NCBI RefSeq assembly: GCF_028769735.1
Contig: NC_088173.1
Location: 7,027,038-7,091,037 of the forward strand
Length of the DNA stretch: 64,000 bases
Reading direction: 5' to 3'
DNA from: Zonotrichia leucophrys gambelii
Taxonomy: Eukaryota > Chordata > Aves > Passeriformes > Passerellidae
This document shows, piece after piece, positions 50,101 to 63,842 of this stretch. The position numbers and the translations under genes are program-made. The first letter of the stretch is position 1; the number at the start of each line of letters is the position of its first letter. The notes beneath the pieces are model-generated. The model was not told where the DNA came from and ran no database searches. It worked only from the letters and a program-made list of their open reading frames with translations.

Positions 50101-52806
50101 ACTGTTCAGTTCAAATAATCTGCTTCCATTATTTATGGTGTTCATCAAATATAAATATATTTTCCTATCTTCTGATGGTCAAATGATTAAAATATTCAAG
50201 TCTACTTACAAAAATGAACTCCAAGCCTGAATCTGCTACCCCCACCATGATTAGGTGAGGTGATCTGGAAAGCTACAAAAACAGGCTGGGGTTATGCCCC
50301 TGTACCAAGGACTTTTCACAAAGTAACTTTACAGCACACCTTCCAGCAGATCACAGGTATCCTGGTGTATCCACTGTCAACAGCAGAGCTGCACAGCCCT
50401 GCCTGAGGGCCATGGGCACCCTATTGCTCACCCTGCTTTCCACACCACAGCTCATGCTGCAAAAGGTCACCTTTAATCCATTATTTCCACAGTTCACCTT
50501 GTCTTCCTCCCAAAGAAAACTTGTGCATTTGGGCAAATTAAAGCCACTGGCAGTTGGAATATGTTCTCTGGCTGGGATGCCTGATATATCAGGTCTAATG
50601 AGGGTTCAGCAGAGAACACCTGCACAACATAGGTTGAGCCAGTGAGAATAGGACTCAAGAAGGCAAAACTTCAGGCTCCTGCCCATTAGAGCTCTGGAGA
50701 TTAGTACTTGTTCATTCAGTGTCACCTGGAAGTCAACTGTGGGCCAGGTTGTGGACTCCATTATATGTACACATAATAATGTTTCCCATTAAGATGATGC
50801 TGGAATTAGGAAGACATAAGAAGCAGGAAGGATTATGTGTCTGAACATACATCACAAAAACTTGACTTACAACAAAACTAACAGAATTTTTTTCTACTTT
50901 CATATTCAAGAGAAATGACATGAAATATCCACTAAATAAACTAAATATCCACTGCAGCTAACAATGACTGCTGAAATATGTTGAATACAGTTAAGAAAAG
51001 TGAGTTGGGAACATATGACAGAAACCTTATTCTCTTGAACTCCATGTTCTGGTGCAGATTCTCGCACAAGCGGAAAATAACTGCAACAAGGCACCCTTTT
51101 CACGCAGCATCTTCCAGCTTCTGTGAAAAGTACCAGACTCATATAAGAAAGCCGAGCTTTAAAACATCTAACAGATTGTAGGATTTGGAGTTGCCTTAGA
51201 GAGAGGAAAAAAAAGAAACAAAGCAGACATGCTAGTTAGAATAAGCTGAAAAGTATATCATAGTGTTAGAAAATGATGAAAAAATATTTGTTGAAGTAAC
51301 CCTTATGCTGTAAAGGTCCAGCCTTGTGTCACTGATGGGGAGGAGAGGTGCTTTGGCAAGGTGATCTGTGAGTTTTCATGATGAGTGATGCTTTCAACAG
51401 GAAAGGATTAACTGAGTAGCAAATGACTTGCTTTTCTTCTCTATGGAAAGAGATCATGTTTCTTATGGATTCATTTAAAAATTAGTTGAGCTTGACCCAT
51501 CACTTCTCTGTAGAGTTACTTCTTCCTTCATCTTCTAAAACACCTTATATCAAGTCTGTTAAAAAACCAAAATAAATATATAAATGAACTTGAAACAGCC
51601 TTTCATACTAGTCATTTCTGTAATCAACAGACATTTATTTCTATGATAAATTAATATTTTTATATTCACACAGTAAAAGGCTAAAATGGAAAAATAGACT
51701 ATCCTATAAGAGAGGAATTTGGAAGCAAAAATGAAAAAAAGGATTTCAGACAAAATAAAATTCTTAGGTTTAGAAAAAAAATTTAAAAATCTTTATCGTG
51801 GCATCTTGGTATTCTGATATTCATCATTGCATTGAGTATCTCTGGCAAGTATGTCTCTGAAGTACTGAGAAGATGTTGAGAATTTTCTTTTTCTTCATGT
51901 GTGATGCACTTATAAAAAGGCATATTTTTGCTATTTGGGGCGCGTTTTAGGTGAAAATCCTAAACCATGGTGGAACTGATATGGTTGACTGTTGCAGGGG
52001 GTGAAACATCATTTTACTCCAAAACAAAGCCTCTCCAAATAATGTCTTTGTAAACAGATTCCCACAATTGAAAGTAATGTGAAACTTTCCTCTGTAAGAT
52101 AAGGGGCATATTCCTCTAGTGTGTTTATAACTAGTCAATTTGCAAGTGAACTTTGTTACATAAAAGACATCAGTTTTACAAAGAAAGGAAAACCAATTAT
52201 GTGGTACACAATAAGCAAATAACAAAAATGGAAACAATTGCAGAAATTCAGGCCAATTGCTTCAAAATTCAGGTTGTCGGAATAGTCAAAGCAGTATGCA
52301 CCGACTTTTTAATTTACCTGAAATACAGCAAAACAAACATCAAAAGCACATCTCTGAATTTAATATGATTCTCCTATTTCCTTTAAAGGTCCTTGTCAGA
52401 CATAAGTCTGTGCTCGTTAACATGTAAGTTCTTGTGAACAAAACATTTGGAAGATCCTGCTGCTTTCACTTTGTAATATTATGAATTTTCTTGATGGTAT
52501 CATTATTCAGTAATTCTTGATGGCTAATGAGGGTATTTGAACTTTAGGGTTGGCTAATTAACCCTGCTTCAGTTGCAAAGTAGAAGGTTGAAAGTTTCAG
52601 AACAGAAATAGCAATTAAATGCTGAATTTAAGTAACTTGCTAGAGAAATAGAAGCACATAAAGAAAACTCAGAAGAATGGTCAAGTGGCTAGCATGCATA
52701 ATCACAGAATTTAGTGCTGAATTCTCCATTACTGTCCCCAAAAGGGTCTACCTATTTTGTATCTCTTAACAAGCATTTCCAAAATTACCTCATCATTGTA
52801 GGAAAA

Positions 52807-52826
52807 AACAAACAAACAAACAAACA
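52807..52826. repeat. (AAAC)n microsatellite
   Basis: About five copies of AAAC/CAAA in tandem within intron 3. Confidence 0.95.
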
Positions 52827-54411
52827 TGTGGCCACTCAAAGTAGAAAGCAGCAGCTAAAGGAAGGATTTTGGGTTTCTTTCATGAAAGCATTGATCCAGA
52901 CTAGCATCAAAAATAGTTTTAGATTTCACCATCTGTGAAATGTAGGAGTTGTCTTTATGAGATCAGGGAGATTGCCTACAGTTGATACTACCAGCCATTA
53001 CAAATTAATGCATTTGTCAGAAAAGAGCATTGATTTCCACAGGCAGTCAACACCTGCCTGTTCCAGTTTTTCTGTGGAAAGGTGGTATGCTGCTTTTCAT
53101 TGCTTAAGGAGCTCCGTGAATCCCACGTTACTTTCTTAGAATTTCTTGGGTTTACTGCTGGCTATATTACCTACATCTTTCTACTTTAGAATATCTGTAA
53201 CAAACCTTCAGAAGGTTTGTTAAACCTCTGGCCTCATTGTGCTAGGCATGGCTAAGATCTTTATGATCTTACTTTACTAACTCCTTTCAAGAAAAGGACC
53301 TGGACCCCCATCCCTCTGCATCTAAATTCAGTTAAGGAAACAAGGAATGGCGTGCTCAGTAATAACATAGGATTGAATGGCAGCAGACAAAGTTTTGTTC
53401 TAAATCAAGCTGAATATTCTTCCTGAGAGGACACTGCAATCAAAAAGTTACAGAAAGTACCTGAGAAAATTAGTGTCAAAGTTCAGATGATCAAATTGTG
53501 TGTTCATACATATCTGAAGTATATATAAGAGCTTGTGAAGTTCTAACAGAGCAATTCAGTATTTTAAACTAACCTAGTATAAAAATCAAGAGGCTCAGAA
53601 ACAATTATTGTATGACACTAACATCTTGATAAATTTGCAGTAGAGCTTCTGATTTTCTCCTGTAACTTCTTCTTCCAGATTTTCCCAGGATTGAAATAAG
53701 ATCTTTCCTTTTTTTTCTGCATACTTTCTTCCTCTTTCCCAGCATCTCCGCTGGCAATTTTACAATATCTTCGCCCTTATACAAATGTTGTATTGCCTTA
53801 ACCACCTCACCCTCCTTGCAGTCTGTAAGCCTGGTGAAAAGTCACGCTGTCTGTTGATCTAACCAAAGCAGTGTGTTTACAGAAAAATGCAAGAGGCGGG
53901 ATGCACTGTGTTCAGAATTTGTACAGGGTCCAGTTTTATTTTCATTCCTCAGTGGCTTTACAGCATATGCTCAGGAGATGCAGAGAGCCAGGAGCACTAT
54001 GACTTGAATAGGAAGTATCTTATTTGTCATAGCCATACAAAACAGCCACATCAAAGTAAAAATTGGTATTAAAAATATTTGCAAACAGATGAGAAATTAA
54101 TGCAAACACTGTCTTTGTCCCTATGGCTTCTATTATGCTTCTTTATCGCAATATCAGTGTCTTCTGTTAGGGAAATGTTTCTTTTTTTATTAAAGAATAT
54201 GATATGCCTTAGAGAAAAGAAAGGGAAATGAACTGGTATTCTAAAATCAAATGTCAGATCTTCCTCTATCTAAGCTTTCAGATGATTACAATAGGCTTAG
54301 CTGAAAGCCAATTCTTATGCCAAGATACACACTGAAGCATTCCTATAGATTTACTATTGGAGCTGCACCATTATTCCTTTATACACAGTACATTGGCCAG
54401 AAAGAAAAATT

Positions 54412-54453
54412 ATTTGCAAACATCTACACAAGATTTGCAAACATCTACACCAG
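54412..54453. repeat. 21-bp tandem duplication
   Basis: ATTTGCAAACATCTACACAA plus G (54412-54432) is repeated at 54433-54453 with a single mismatch, indicating a recent duplication. Confidence 0.97.
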
Positions 54454-55514
54454 CTAAAGGAAATGCTCAATATAGTTGCAAATCACCTGTGCATCTCTAT
54501 AAGCATGCAAATACAATATTTGAAACCCAACATTTCTTTGGTACAAAGGTATACTACAAAGGTTGTTTTTCTTTCCTTTCCTCCTCATCCCTCAGTTTTT
54601 TTCACACTTGGGAATTCGACAAGAGTCTAAAACAAAGTAAAACACATCTGACTTTTAATAGCTGTTACTCAAAGTGACTCAAAGTTCTCACTATTATTTT
54701 CTTCTTTATTAATAAGAATTCAATCAAAGTAAAATGTTCTAGATTAATTCTTCATGAGCTCCATTTCTGTCATTTTTCTGCTGACACATGATAGCATTTC
54801 ATGGCTAAAAAAAATTATTTCTCAGTATTTTTCCCAAACACTTTAAGTTAAAAAGAAAAACAGCATAGGCACACACAGGTGCTATTACTAGAATATTACA
54901 GGGTAAAATAATACAGGGGATTACGTCGGAAAATATCATATGTGAATGAAAGTCATTTCCTTATACTTGAATGAGAGACAGATTTTTCCCACTAGGTCAA
55001 GGTTTAAAATCACCACCTCAACACATGCCTGTGACAACTTTTTCTTCATTTGTAAGTGAAGATTTAACAAATTAGAGAAGCCCTTTGATCTACTTGATTT
55101 TCTTGTGTAGATGTTTAAAGATAAGCATTTCAGCCAAAAATTTCAAATATAAACTCAGTGGAAAAAAATTATTTTACAGATAATGACAGTACAGTTGAAA
55201 CTTTTAAACACCTGTTATCTTATGTTGTCAAACATAATTCTACTTTAACATGCTTTTAAACAATGAGACATTTCCTGTTCAAAAACAAATGTTAAAACAT
55301 CATGCAGGAATAAATAAGAAGAATTTGAAATTCAGTATAATCATGTAATATCATTAATAATCATAATCATAATTAGTTCTACTGAAATTTTTAGTTCAAT
55401 ACATGAACTTTTTTGTATTTATCTTACACACATAGGCATTAGATGAGAGACAAGGGGCAAAAATTGGTATGTGAGAAATTCTGACTGAACATAAGAATGA
55501 AGATTTCCCCTGTT

Positions 55515-55683
55515 AGGACTATGAAGCACCAGAACAGGTTGTCCAGGGAGGTTGTGGAGTTTCCATCCTTGGAGATATTCAGAATTCAGGTGCATGAGGC
55601 CCCAAGAAGCCTGATCTCGTTGGATATGCTGTGAACTGGAGGAGGTTTTCTGGAGCTTCCCTCCAAATTGTATGATTCTGTAA
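55515..55683 (+). mobile_element. Short CR1 LINE 3' fragment
   Basis: About 170 bp match the terminal part of CR1, including AACAGGTTGTCCAGGGAGG, a decayed version of the CR1 3' coding/UTR segment ending in TTGTATGATTCTGTAA. It is severely 5'-truncated and lies in the sense orientation relative to the host gene. Confidence 0.85.
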
Positions 55684-56781
55684 TTCATATAAAAACTGGT
55701 AGGTGTACCTTAGAAAGAAGCTGAACACCCACATACTTTGAATCATGTAAGTAGAACTTTGAGGAGGGCTTTCACAACAGAAATAATTTTTAAAATAATT
55801 ATTTATTAATTCTTCTCACAATTTATGAATTTTGACCTCTCCAGTGTAAATAAAAATACTGTGTCAACAGCCTGATTTATAAGATTGTATTTTATAATAT
55901 ATTCATCTCTATTTAATGAAGTAGTTTAAAAAAAGTGAAACAAAACAAATATGAGGTATCATTTGATTAAAACTATTTTCAAGGAACTTTCATTAAGTAT
56001 TCACTTTTGGGTGATCCAAAGTTCTTTTCCATTTGTCTACTGACTTCAAAAAAAAAAAGACAAACCTCCCTCCTGCAGACAACAATCCCCAAATACCTCA
56101 TGCTAATTTCTGATGTTGCTATTTCTTGATGCTCAAGTGACATATCAGATAGATAAGTTTTGAGCTCTTTCATCTTTTTTTTTCATCCCGTTCCCCAACA
56201 AGGTCTCGTCTTATAAAATATTTCCTTATAGTTTGTCTCTTCCTTTTCAGTATTGAATATAATCCCACTTTTACTACCCCAGCACTCAAGATGATCATTG
56301 TGATATTCTGATGCTCTCTGATGTAACAGTGGCTCCTTACTTTAATTTCAGCTGCACATTTCTTTGTTACATTTTGATTTTTGTAGTGGCAGAAAAAAAT
56401 ATAAGGGAAAATAAAAATTAGTCCCCAATCTCATCCTTTGAGTATTTCTGCCTGTAATCTCCCGTGGCGTGTGACTTTCTGTGTTCACCATACTGTACTG
56501 GCACAGCCCCTCTAAGCCAGAATCTTAACCACTCTGCTGTTTTTTCTGAGTTTGGCTGGAGTGCAGTTAATTCTCTTCACAGTTGCCCAGTGTGGGGCTG
56601 TGGTTTGGGTTTGTGCAGTGCTGATGAGACAGGGACATTCTGGTTATTGCTGAGCAGTGCTTCCAGAGAGGCAAGGCCACCTCAGCTCCTCATCCCACAG
56701 CACCAGTGAGGAGGCTGGGGATGCACAAGGGGTTGGGAGGGGGCACAGCCAGGACAGCTGACCCCAGCTGACTCAAGGGAT

Positions 56782-56833
56782 ATTCCATTCCATTCCATTC
56801 CATTCCATTCCATTCCATTCCATTCCATTCCAT
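56782..56833. repeat. (ATTCC)n microsatellite inside the LTR
   Basis: About ten perfect tandem copies of ATTCC follow GGGAT. In related LTRs this position carries a short GATATTCCATACCAT-like sequence, so the array probably grew from that seed. Confidence 0.97.
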
Positions 56834-56964
56834 GTGATGCCATTCTCAGCCCTGAACCAGGGCAGAAGTGGCCAGGGTGCCAGTGCTGAGGCCCTGGCTG
56901 AGCAATGGTCAACCGGTGCTCAGCAATTGCTTTCATTTTCATCATTTGTCTTCCTTGGGTTTTA

Positions 56965-56986
56965 TCTCTCTCTCTCTCTCTCTCTT
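56965..56986. repeat. (TC)n microsatellite inside the LTR
   Basis: An uninterrupted run of TC dinucleotides lies in the 3' half of the ERVL-type LTR. Confidence 0.95.
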
Positions 56987-57999
56987 TGTGATTTAGATTT
57001 TCACTACAATTTATTACTAATGTTGTTTTATTTCTGTTATTAAGCTGTTCTTATCTCAACCCATGAGTTTTCTCACTTTTACCCTTTCAATTCTCTTGCA
57101 CCCATCCTGCTGGGAGAGGTAGGGAGAGTAACCAAATGGCTGTATGACGCATAGTTGCCAGCTGGGGTTCAACCATAACACTTCTTTTGTTCTAATTCCC
57201 ATTTTCATCCATTTACATGATCATTTACATGATGTAATCAAAGATGTTTTATTGAACATTAGATAGCCGAGGTCCACCAGATTTCTTTTATCTAGGGAAT
57301 CAGTCACAGAATAAACAAGAAATTACATTGATCTACAATAGCTAAGCATATGTTGCATTTTATTTAATCTCCAGCTGTTTCTAATTTTGTCAATTATGGT
57401 ATTAAAACAGAAACCAAACAAAAAAAAAAAAAAAGACTCACCACACAATTTACATAATTCTTGAGAATCCTCTAAGCAAAACAAAACAAACTCTAGGGTA
57501 AAAGGAGGTATCAATTAATCTCAGATCTCATATACGAATGAAACTTAATCTGAAACAATGCATCCTTTTAAACATCCTCAATCTAAAAGTCAAGTGAGAG
57601 CAGCAGCAGTTTCCACATCCTAATTTATTTACCAAAACAAACAAATCCCATGGTAAATATGTACTAGCTAGTTGTGATACAGTTGACTTAGGTGTAAAGT
57701 TCAAAGACTTGCCAGAGAATATTCTGCATCTAATATTATATTTAATAGATTCAGGACAAAAATAAACCACAATTATGAGTCACTAAATAGAAAAGTTACT
57801 TGCAGTTAAACGTTATATAAGATTACAGTTTCCTCAAAGACTCAGAAATCAGTACCATAAGGTTGAAAAAGTCATATATCAAATGAAAAAATACGGTGTG
57901 CTATTTATAACTGAATGGGCTTTGCTTAAAGATTTGATTAAAAATTCTAATTAGTTTTGCACTTCAGTATGAAAAAGTATGTAGAGAGTAAGTAATAAA

Positions 58000-58360
58000 A
58001 CCATAGAATGGCTTGGATTGGAAGGGACCTCAAAGACCGTCTAGTTCCAACACTCCTGAGTTGGGTGAAACACCTCTCACTAGGGGAGGCTCCTAAAAGC
58101 CCCAGCCAACCTTGCCTTGAACACTGCCAGGGATCCACAACTTCTCTGAGCAACCTGTTCCAGTACCTCACGAGCCTCACAGTAAAGAATTTTTTGATAA
58201 TATCTAATCTAAACTTTGTTTCAGTTTGAACTCATTCCCCCTTGTCCTGTCACTCCACGTTTTTGTAAAAAGCCTCTCTCCATCTTCCTTGTAGGCTGCC
58301 TCCAGATACTGAAGGCTGCAATTGCATCATCCCAAAGTCTTCTTTTCTCCAGAATGAGCA
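58000..58360 (-). mobile_element. CR1 LINE, 5'-truncated, antisense orientation
   Basis: The left edge, ATAGAATGGCTTGGATTGG followed by AAGGGACCTC, is the reverse complement of the classic CR1 3' end. On the minus strand a piece of the ORF2 C-terminus is readable (YWNRLLREVVD near 58125-58160). The match fades near 58357. It is relatively well preserved compared with the 55.5-kb copy, suggesting a younger insertion. Confidence 0.93.
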
Positions 58361-61300
58361 AATATACTGTAAGATGTTATGAAAAGTGGTAGGATAATAA
58401 GCCCTTTGAGATTAGCAAGTAGTGCCATTCTGATAATGCAATAACAAAACCCATCTGGGATGTAGAATCTCTTGCCCTACACTAGTTAGCAGTCAGGTTA
58501 GAAATTCAGTTGACTCAGAACTCTCCACCTTTTTCCCCCATCCATTAAGCATAAAGCACAATCCTGTACCCTATCCTGAACTATAGAATGGTCCAGATTA
58601 GACATTCTCTATCTAGATTCATTCCTATGCCTGAGCCACAGTCAGAAGAGACATTTGCCAGCTTAAAAGCATTATTTATCTAGATTTTCCCATTAGACTT
58701 GTCTCTGGGAAGGGCCACTAGTCCTGCACTAGCAGTGTTCAAGCACTGATATCATTTCAAGAAATCTCCCTGGGCAATTCTGGTCTTGGGTTGTTAATTT
58801 GGCTTATGGATGTATACCTATCTGTTAGACAGAACTGTGGTAGATCAGTGATTTTCTGCCATCTGTGAACAGATGGATAGAAATTAGTTACTAATTGGGG
58901 TGAGGGACCTCAACACATGAAATATCAGCCACCTGGGCCATAAAGTCATCTGCTCTTGTAATGCCTAAAAATGGCTCAGTGATGTCTTTGTAATATTTGC
59001 AGCTGGGAAGGATCCAAGTTTCAATCTTTCTTTTGGCTGACAGTGTTGACACAGACTTCAAACCAGGCAGTGATTAAATCTTAGATGTCTGAGTTTGAAA
59101 ACCCAATATTGCTTTGAGCTGCATTTTAAACTAGTAAGTATTCTTTCACCTCTTATGTAAGCAATCTACTTATAATAGCAGACCACTGTCTTGCAAGCAA
59201 AGCATTGCAATGGAATTATCTCAAACTGTCAATGTCTGTTTTAACGCTTGCAAACATGATCCCAAATGTCTGGGGTGTCTCAAATATATATATTTTGCTA
59301 CAAGCTTTAAGACTTAAATCTTGGATTTGTTGCTGGAACTAGATGCTGTAACCATAGTGATTACCTTTCAGTTGCTAGACTTTGACTCTCCATGAAATGA
59401 AGAAGGAAAAGGCTTGGGGAGAGATTTAAACAGTTCACCCAGAATTGAACTGACACCTAATGCTGAATCTACATTGATAGAAAATAGGTATCTTTATGAC
59501 AAGCAATCTTTGCAGACAGAATTTGAAGACAGAATACGATTAAAAACTGACTGAAATCAGGATTAAAGAACAAGAATTTTTCCTGTAAATACAAAAAGGG
59601 AGAAATAAAAACACTGTTCTCACACAGAACACTAATCTTTAACATAACAGATATCCCCATCACAGAAAGGCTTTTCCCAAACATCAGGTTGGTGATATAG
59701 AAGAGGATATATGATAAAAAACAAGTGCTGGGCAGGGACTAGGCTATCATGGTTGCCCCTGCAGCTGAGACGTAAAAGTATTATCCATGTCATAAACCTG
59801 TGGCAGCTACCATTGCAGCAGACCACAAATGGTACCTATTAAGCCTACTGAACTTCATTTTGCTGTAGCCAAAATCAAACTATTCTCCCATCCTGTCCTC
59901 TACACATTCTTAGTAGGATTACATTACCTATATACACATTTCTTGCAGAAGCCACAAAGATCTTACTCATCTGCAGCTATTTCACTGCTCAATAAGCCAA
60001 CATTTTTTGTCTGTTTCATCACATCTGTAATCTAGAGGAGACCCAAGAGTTAACATTCATCTGGCTGTCTTAAAACAAGAGGGCTGTCATGCTCAGACTT
60101 GGTGACCATTTAAAGTCCTGTCTCCACTGTAGCCAGCATCCAATACTATATAAAAAGGTACAAGAATTCTCTAACATAGAGAAGTGGAGCAATCTCCATC
60201 CCCCCCCCCGACATTATTTTCATTCTGACCCACAAAAGGGAAGCTATTTTGCCCTGCACCATGCTAATTTGTATTCCTCCCAAGATTTATTTACAACACA
60301 CTTTCGTAAGCCTTTTTTAACAAGTGCAAATTAGGTGTCACTTCTATCACTAAAAATAGCAAACTGAAAGGCATACCAGAAGAGTAATTTATATCACTCA
60401 AATTATGAGAAATTATAGGAGATCTCCCTGCAACAACACTAGTGAATGCTGGATATCTGTTTCTGGTATTGTGCTCTAGGGTTCAGAGTGGTTGGAAAAG
60501 GAGGCAGTACTATCTGCTTCTGATGATCTGCTAACACCAATTGTTAGAGCAAGTTGTTCAAGTTCCAGAGCCACTATCTGATTTTCTATCCTTTTCCAAA
60601 GAAAATGGACTATTGCATCTGGAAAGTTTGCTGTGGGCTATGTTAGGAAGTCAGTTTAGTGAAAGGAATGTACTAAGGTGAGAACAGAAAGGCAGAGCTG
60701 TCCCTTGTTTCCTAAATTCCATTCTCCACTCCGCTCATTAGCTCTGTAATTATTGTCTGAGAAGGGTCAATCTTCAGGGAACAGATGTTCATACTATCCT
60801 GAGATACCTTAAGATGTTGTAATTAGCTGAAAGCAAGCAGGAGGATCACTTATTTTTGTAGCTCAGTTAATTTTTTATTATACCCTAACAGATCTAAAAG
60901 CCATTCCTGCTATAAACAAGTGAAAAACTACAAAGTCATTCAGATAAAACATATCCATCTGGAGAGTCCTATGACCAGCACGTTTATCTCTTAGCATTCA
61001 GTGTCTACTGATGCAAACCCATTGGTTCTGTAATAATTTAATCAATGTTTGTGTGATTAAGGCAAATAACAGGAAAAATATGGAAAACATTTTACTAAAC
61101 CCATACTTGACTTCACCCATCAGGAACCTATCACCATATTGTCAGGAACCTTAACTGAAAGCACTTGCCATGTTGCTTCCAAGATTTTCTTGCTGCATGG
61201 CATGGTGCTGCTGCGTCCTACTTTGTGCTGTAGCTGCACTTGTCTCATTACCTGTGAGGGCCTTAAGTCTGCTTAGGAGCCATTAGCCAGAGCTATTTTA

Positions 61301-63813
61301 TCATATTGAAGATCAGCAAGATTCACCACCATTACCACATAGAAGAAATCCTTCCCATCACCTACATTGTTGCTCATACCAGGAACAATGGCATGACTTG
61401 GGCACCTCTGCCATGCACCAAAACTTCCAAACACCTGATCTCCTGTCCCAGGAGTTTCCCCTGGTCTGTTTCTCACTACCACCCCTTTCTTGCCACAGAC
61501 TCTTTGTAGGTGGCAAGAGGAAAAGAGGTTTTATCTGTCCCATAGTTTACTGCTCTGTAGGAGTGCTGCTTCACTGACACTGGCTTCCATTTGTGTCCAC
61601 AAACACCTCATTTATGAACACTGTCTTCAGAATGGCCAAGCCTTCTGGACCTCTACACTTCATGGTGCTCTGATAACAGCACCTGTGATTAGCTCTGCAA
61701 GAAGTTAAACCAGTCCTACAAAAAGCTGTAGATGAGAAAATACCACACTTCAGCTTTGAACAGTAGTGTCACAAACCTAACCTTCACAGTTTGGCCAGCT
61801 GTATGTAGAACATCTCTGGCTAAATACAAGTCTATTTTGGTGGGAAATTAGTCTTACTACACAGTAGAGGCGTTAAGAAACAGAAAAACAGTCATATTTG
61901 TAGAAGGAGGAATAAATGCATAGGAACAATGCTTGTTTCACTATGAAAACACAGTGAATTTCCATTCCTCTTTTGGACTGAAATTGTCTTAATTTGTGAA
62001 ACAGTGAAAACTTACCAGTAACAAACAGCAGTTTGCTTGTTTCTAAATGGAAAAATATTCATGAGGACTTTTAGTTGACACAGTTAAGGCTTTACAATGA
62101 CTTCAGAAATTAAAGCTTCAGAAGAAAATATTGCTTGGCCAACAACCCATGGATTTAAAATCCCTCAGCCCTCAATAGTCCCTCTAGCATATATCATATC
62201 AGTTGCAATAAATTCAGGACACACCAGATTTATGCCATCTGCATCAGTGATCATCAAGTATGGGTCACATAGATGTTTTAACTTTATCCTTTGTAGTGTG
62301 ACGCAGCTGTCTCTAGAAAGCACCATGGGAAGTGAAGCTGTGTGCAAAAGAACTGCTACGAGTACTTCTCCTGACCTTTCAAGATGGACCAAAAATGAAT
62401 ATTTCAGAAGCACAGGGACATGTAAAAAAACCCAGACAACAACTCAACAAAGTAACTCTATGCTTCTGCCAGCAAGGTTCCATCTGCCCCTCTCAGAGGT
62501 CAAACTTCACAACAGCACCTCAGCATTCTGTATAATCTCTAATTTTTTTTCCCCAAGTTAATAAATGAGCAAACAGAGCCAAGGTAATACTGAAACAGTT
62601 GACTGGCTGCTGCTGAGCTCCTGCAGTATTTTAATACTGTGAAAACACTAACCTAGCAACTATCAACTTACCTAGCAAATATAAGAGAGTAGATAGGCTA
62701 TTAGATGCCAATCCATGAGATGTTTGGGTGTCACAGTCATTTGAGAAGGGTTGGTGCAACCCTGGCAATAGAACTGAGCTGCTTCTGTTGCTCTGACTTG
62801 ACACTGTACAACAGCTGTACACAGCTACCAAACCTGCTCTCAGCTGTAGCCCCATGCCTGGCAGCACAGTGCTAACTCATTCTGATTCACTCAGGCCTCC
62901 TCTGACTAGAAAACATGAAAATTGCCTTGATTGAGGACAGTGGTACATGTCTTCTGTGATCTTTCACAAGATCCTTTAGTTTTCCCTGCCTCGTACTTGG
63001 GACTGTAAATTCCACTCCAGAGCTGTAGTTTCACAGCTGCTCTGAGCTGCTCTGCAAAGCTGCTTTGGCTTCGTCCTTCACTCTTAGTTGTCCTTTTCTG
63101 CCACAGAACCAATGCTTGGATAGCCATTGGTGGTGGAGACAGGATCAAGCAATTTACCTACACAGATAAACACCATGCAAAAATAGTAATGACAAAGTTC
63201 ATCTCTAATCTGTGTTCCTTCCACTTCCTAACTAGTTATTCAAATGTGTTCATTCATTCCTTCACACAGGAAGGAATGGAAGTAGCAGTTGTCTTGGGCT
63301 TCACTGAGGCAGAAGCCTTCTGAAATTTCAGTCTCAGAGAGAGGTTTTACTGCTCCAAGCATTAAATAAAACTGATTTTGAGGTTTGCGTTATAAATAAA
63401 GTCATTTACATGAAGACATTCTCCCGTATTTTCAGTATATTGGCATCAATCCCAATCTTTTGCACTAAGCTACTCAATTCCTCAGATAATTACTAATCCC
63501 ATGTTCTCCTTAGTTACATATTTTGCAGAAAAGAGAGTCTGCACCTCCAAATTCTAGTCAGTACTCAAGAGTATTAATCAGATGCTTTCCAACTGACTGA
63601 TGAGTTATTTGCTCTTGTTTTTTTTTTTCATCTCCTAAAATCACTCCACATACTATGCAGTATTTTGAAATGTTGGTTCCCATGAGACTGGCAAAAGCAC
63701 TGCATATGTAGGGTTTTAATCAGATTAATCATATTAAATTGGCCAGTGCCATTAGTTATCCAACTGTTTATGCTGGTAAAATAAAAATAAAACAAAGTCC
63801 TTTACTATCAACA

Positions 63814-63842
63814 CTCTGCATTCTGCTCTGCATTCTGCTCTG
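63814..63842. repeat. 12-bp tandem repeat (CTCTGCATTCTG)
   Basis: Two perfect copies and a partial third lie near the right edge. Confidence 0.95.

Larger units (their letters stand above)
56538..57180 (+). mobile_element. ERVL-type avian LTR (solo) with internal microsatellites
   Basis: The block follows a well-known avian LTR in order: TTTGGCTGGAGTGCAGTTAA, TTATTGCTGAGCAGTGCTTC, CCAGGACAGCTGACCCCAGC, then TCTCAACCCATGAGTTTTCT, and the terminal AGTTGCCAGCTGGGGTTCAA. It ends with CATAACA at 57180. The usual polyadenylation-region TATTAAACTG is altered to TATTAAGCTG, and the TATA region is replaced by a pentanucleotide expansion, so promoter and polyadenylation signals look damaged. No internal retroviral genes adjoin it, so it is a solo LTR. 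The left boundary is approximate. Confidence 0.8.

Noticed and set aside
50351..50536. Minus frame with VNCGNNGLKVTF, briefly reminiscent of a zona-pellucida-like domain start
   Set aside because: Similarity is limited to a few residues, without the expected downstream cysteine pattern.
56682..56945. Minus frame with repeating Met-Glu-Trp-Asn-Gly units
   Set aside because: The repeat is a translation of the (ATTCC)n microsatellite inside an LTR.
63255..63278. 9-bp inverted repeat CATTCCTTC / GAAGGAATG
   Set aside because: Short arms of this size are expected by chance in 64 kb.
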